Assembly (NCBI GenBank): GCA_035470785.1
Contig: DATIQN010000029.1
Location: forward strand, 1 to 6,846
Reading direction: 5' to 3'
From: Croceibacterium_B sp035470785
GTDB taxonomy: Bacteria; Pseudomonadota; Alphaproteobacteria; Sphingomonadales; Sphingomonadaceae
DNA length: 6,846 nucleotides
Shown: positions 5,866 through 6,846 of the stretch, one piece after another
How the letters are laid out: each line of letters begins with the position of its first letter
Numbering within the stretch: position 1 is the first letter of the stretch
The notes under the pieces: model-generated
What the model saw: the letters and a program-made list of their open reading frames with translations, nothing else
Database searches by the model: none
Told to the model about the DNA's origin: nothing
Translations under genes and position numbers: made by a program

Positions 5866-6006
5866 CGTTCCGGTTGGCAACTCGAAGACGGCCCCTCGGG
5901 TTTCGAGCGAAAGGGCCTGATCACCGGACGAACGCACCACGTGCGGCCCCCTTTGGACCAGGTCCGCCATTGTAGGAAGGCCTTTTTTCCACCTTGATCC
6001 CATCCT

Positions 6007-6030
6007 CTATTTAGCGTATTCGCTAAATAG
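6007..6030. promoter_or_regulatory. Perfect 10-4-10 palindrome, probable SdpR operator abutting the start codon
   Basis: CTATTTAGCG (6007-6016) and CGCTAAATAG (6021-6030) are exact reverse complements around TATT. Size and symmetry fit the operators of ArsR-family dimers. It ends two bases before the sdpR ATG at 6033, so a bound dimer would cover the core promoter and start region. TTGATC (5994-5999) with TATTCG (6017-6022) at 17-base spacing is a possible but weak promoter through the palindrome. Confidence 0.75.
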
Positions 6031-6032
6031 CT

Positions 6033-6335
6033 ATGAACACTGTTTTTGACGCGCTGTCGCATCCCATCCGCCGCGAGGTGCTCGAGCTCCTCAAGCGCGG
6101 CGGCATGACGGCGGGCGAACTGGCCGACAGATTCCCGGTCTCGAAGCCGACCATGTCGGGCCATTTCGCCAAGCTGAAGGCGGCGGGGCTCATTCGCGGC
6201 GAAAACCGTGCGGGGCATATCGTCTATACGCTCAACATGTCGACGCTCGAGGAAGCCGTCATGGGCTTCATGGGGCGAATGGGCGTGTCGGCGGCGGATC
6301 CTGAGCCGGCTGCGGCCAAAGGAGCAGAAGCATGA
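6033..6335 (+). CDS. sdpR: SdpR-type ArsR-family autorepressor
   Basis: This is a 100-residue winged-helix repressor very like Bacillus subtilis SdpR from its first residues (MNTVFDALSHPIRREVLELL). The helix-turn-helix covers about 25-54 (MTAGELADRFPVSKPTMSG, then HFAKLKAAGLI), and the wing about 56-68 (GENRAGHIVYTLN). There is no Cys and no ELCVCDL-type metal site, so it should not be a metal sensor. The last 17 residues are Ala/Pro/Glu-rich and look disordered. In B. subtilis SdpR represses the sdpRI operon and is drawn to the membrane by SdpI when the SdpC toxin is sensed; here that is only a model. ATG 6033 is fixed by the alignment to SdpR, yet it has no ribosome site: a 24-base palindrome ends two bases before it, which points to a leaderless or nearly leaderless message. 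It overlaps the next gene by ATGA. Confidence 0.92.
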   Translation: MNTVFDALSHPIRREVLELLKRGGMTAGELADRFPVSKPTMSGHFAKLKAAGLIRGENRAGHIVYTLNMSTLEEAVMGFMGRMGVSAADPEPAAAKGAEA

Positions 6336-6846
6336 GAGTCAAAGGGCTGTTGATCGCGTCGCTCGCGCTGGCCGCGCTGATGGCGGCATTCGCGTTCTAT
6401 GCCGCCGGCCAGGTTCCGCCGGATACCCAGCTGCCGGTGCATTGGAACGCCGCTGGCGAGGTCAATGGTACGTTGCCGGCGTTGCAGGCTCTTCTCTTTC
6501 CCGTGTGGGCGGTGCTCGGCTGCACCGCACTATTCTCGCTGATACCGCGCCTTGAGCCCCTCCAGGACGGGCTTGAAGGCTCGGCGGACGTGCTGCGGAC
6601 CACGTGGATCGGTCTGTTGTCCATTATGGTCATGATCGAGGCGGCGGTGTCCGCCCCGGCGTTCGGGATCAAGCTACCTGTCGCGCTGCCGTTGTTCGGC
6701 GTAGGCCTGTTCTTCATCGTCATCGGCAATGTCCTGCCGAAAAGCCGCCCGGGCTTCTTCGTCGGCATTCGCACGCCCTGGGCGATCCTCGACACCGACA
6801 ACTGGATCGCCACTCATCGGCTGGGCGGCAAGCTGATGATGCTCGC
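6332..6846 (+). CDS. sdpI: SdpI/DUF1648-family membrane protein (3' end outside the window)
   Basis: 171 codons are visible and the frame is open at the window end. The protein has a first membrane segment at about 5-25, then the DUF1648 motif LPVHWNAAGEVNG (34-46). Further hydrophobic segments lie at about 50-72, 91-112 and 117-134. The SdpI signature follows: GNVLPKSRPGFFVGIRTPW and then DTDNWIATHRLGGKLM. Family members have about 210 residues, so around 40 are missing. SdpI in B. subtilis is both the immunity protein against the SdpC killing factor and the signal receiver that sequesters SdpR; most homologues, including those in Gram-negatives, have no demonstrated toxin partner. The start ATG 6332 is preceded by AAAGGAG (6318-6324) 7 bases upstream, in contrast to the gene before it, and overlaps the sdpR stop as ATGA. 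Transcription with sdpR is therefore nearly certain. Confidence 0.9.
   Translation, partial: MRVKGLLIASLALAALMAAFAFYAAGQVPPDTQLPVHWNAAGEVNGTLPALQALLFPVWAVLGCTALFSLIPRLEPLQDGLEGSADVLRTTWIGLLSIMVMIEAAVSAPAFGIKLPVALPLFGVGLFFIVIGNVLPKSRPGFFVGIRTPWAILDTDNWIATHRLGGKLMML

Larger units (their letters stand above)
5686..6006. other. Long intergenic region between the glycosyltransferase and sdpR genes
   Basis: With the start codons chosen here, about 347 bases separate the two divergent genes. The region holds two 17-bp repeats (listed separately), GTTGGCAAC (5873-5881), which matches the GTTGnCAAC core of the first repeat, and the small palindrome GGACCAGGTCC (5955-5965). TACAAT on the minus strand (5974-5969) could be a -10 for the glycosyltransferase. 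A minus-strand reading frame of 54 codons (ATG 5970 to TGA 5803) is open and in phase with the glycosyltransferase, but has no known similarity that I recognise. I see no RNA gene. Confidence 0.5.

Noticed and set aside
5754..6218. Minus-strand open frame of 154 codons crossing the sdpR promoter
   Set aside because: It is antisense to sdpR and runs through the operator palindrome; its composition is Arg/Cys/Ser-rich with no known domain.

Overview
The window is a GC-rich stretch of chromosome, most likely from an alphaproteobacterium of the Sphingomonadales. I base this on protein resemblance (RarA, the MgtA-like glycosyltransferase, the PadR and DUF885 proteins, the CCA-encoding tRNA-Thr) and on codon use; no rRNA or other direct taxonomic marker is present. 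There is no sign of phage, insertion sequence, CRISPR or an obvious genomic island.

Layout. 1-174 (+): the 3' end of a UDP-glucose 6-dehydrogenase gene, followed by an intrinsic terminator and a second inverted repeat. 262-337 (-): tRNA-Thr(TGT). 384-1043 (-): a decayed DUF885-family gene, frameshifted and with its middle missing. 1082-1966 (-): a conserved protein resembling the RNase H-like DUF429 group, whose GTG start overlaps the stop of rarA by 8 bases. 1959-3275 (-): rarA, the AAA+ replication-fork ATPase. 3276-3387: a short AT-rich divergent promoter region. 3388-4026 (+): a PadR-family regulator with an N-terminal G/P/F hexapeptide repeat. 4108-4581 (+): a four-helix membrane protein behind a strong hairpin and an extended -10 promoter. 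4543-5685 (-): a family-4 glycosyltransferase whose 3' end overlaps the membrane protein gene tail to tail by 39 bases. 5686-6032: a 347-base regulatory region with two nearly identical 17-bp elements exactly 90 bp apart and, against the next start codon, a perfect 10-bp palindrome. 6033-6335 and 6332-6846 (+): an SdpR-type ArsR repressor and an SdpI-family membrane protein, joined by an ATGA overlap; the second is cut by the window end.

How the parts may work together. rarA, the 294-residue protein and the DUF885 remnant share a strand with tight spacing and look like one transcription unit whose last gene has died. The SdpR/SdpI pair resembles the Bacillus subtilis signalling-immunity pair, but no SdpABC toxin genes are visible here. 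UDP-glucose dehydrogenase and the glycosyltransferase could both serve envelope glycolipid or polysaccharide synthesis, but they are more than 4 kb apart and only context suggests a link.

Most of the window is ordinary chromosome. The parts most worth a second look are the SdpR/SdpI operon with its start-abutting operator, the paired 17-bp elements before the glycosyltransferase, the P-loop-like motif in the 294-residue protein, and the repeat tract in the PadR protein. I do not see convincing evidence of a wholly new system.
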